A DNA stretch of 64,000 bases from Solibacillus palustris. GTDB lineage: Bacteria; Bacillota; Bacilli; Bacillales_A; Planococcaceae. Positions 63,693-64,000 of the stretch are shown here, one piece after another; position 1 is the first letter of the stretch; every line of letters starts with the position of its first letter. The notes under the pieces are model-generated. The model was not told where the DNA came from, did not search any database, and saw nothing but the letters and a program-made list of their open reading frames with translations. The translations under genes and the position numbers were made by a program. The stretch spans positions 1 through 64,000 of the forward strand of contig NZ_JAKZFC010000004.1 in NCBI RefSeq assembly GCF_022549215.1, read 5' to 3'.

Positions 63693-64000
<308 letters not shown>

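Overview
The window looks like a chromosomal segment of a low-GC, Gram-positive, spore-former-type bacterium of the Planococcaceae (Lysinibacillus/Solibacillus-like). That is inferred from strong AGGAGG ribosome sites, TTG/GTG starts, Sfp and T-box systems, and a Bacillus-type metI-metC, pncA, mscL and ilv gene set. No rRNA is present to confirm the taxon. The left 29.5 kb is visibly AT-richer than the right half and is full of relics and recombinases. It is accessory DNA ending at a tRNA-Val gene. The right 34 kb is ordinary housekeeping chromosome plus a complete phosphonate operon.

Layout. 1-16.1 kb: the 3' end of a nonribosomal peptide cluster. It has two NRPS proteins (A-domain codes read as Val-like and Phe-like), an FtsX-type ABC permease with its ATPase, an MFS exporter, an Sfp-type phosphopantetheinyl transferase and a type II thioesterase, with decayed NRPS, ABC and IS110 fragments between them. 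16.6-20.1 kb: three overlapping tyrosine recombinases (recombinase-in-trio, RIT-like). 20.6-29.7 kb: an integrase island with an orphan 302-aa protein, relic DNA, a 1647-aa P-loop STAND-like NTPase with a C-terminal phospholipase-D-like HDR motif (candidate defence gene), a small charged ORF, an excisionase, a tyrosine integrase and the tRNA-Val. 29.8-33.2 kb: small chromosomal genes, including an M48 protease and an ArsR/SRPBCC-PDZ pair. 33.5-44.8 kb: phnF and phnGHIJK-phnM-phnL-PHP phosphoesterase-phnD-phnC-phnE1-phnE2, a full C-P lyase uptake and cleavage pathway. 44.9-58.8 kb: cell-wall hydrolases, a MarR/dioxygenase/LLM oxidoreductase operon, metI-metC, mscL, pncA and an aldolase-like/lactone-oxidase pair. 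58.8-64 kb: ilvD, a T-box leader, ilvB, ilvN and the start of ilvC.

How the genes work together. PhnD/C/E1/E2 import phosphonate. PhnG/H/I/L load it onto ribose, PhnM removes pyrophosphate, PhnJ (with PhnK) cleaves the C-P bond, and a PHP-domain enzyme probably handles the cyclic ribose phosphate. The NRPS proteins need Sfp for activation and the type II thioesterase for proofreading; the ABC and MFS proteins probably export the peptide.

The most unusual signals are these. PhnJ has lost three of the four cysteines of its CX2CX21CX5C iron-sulfur motif and has one Cys in total, while the adjacent PhnK carries an N-terminal five-cysteine insertion. The STAND-PLD protein sits in a tRNA island together with two matching TTGGCC palindromes. 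An intergenic repeat is built of covarying hairpins. A relic copy of the N-terminal half-condensation domain lies between the NRPS genes. The tRNA-Val reads C at position 33.
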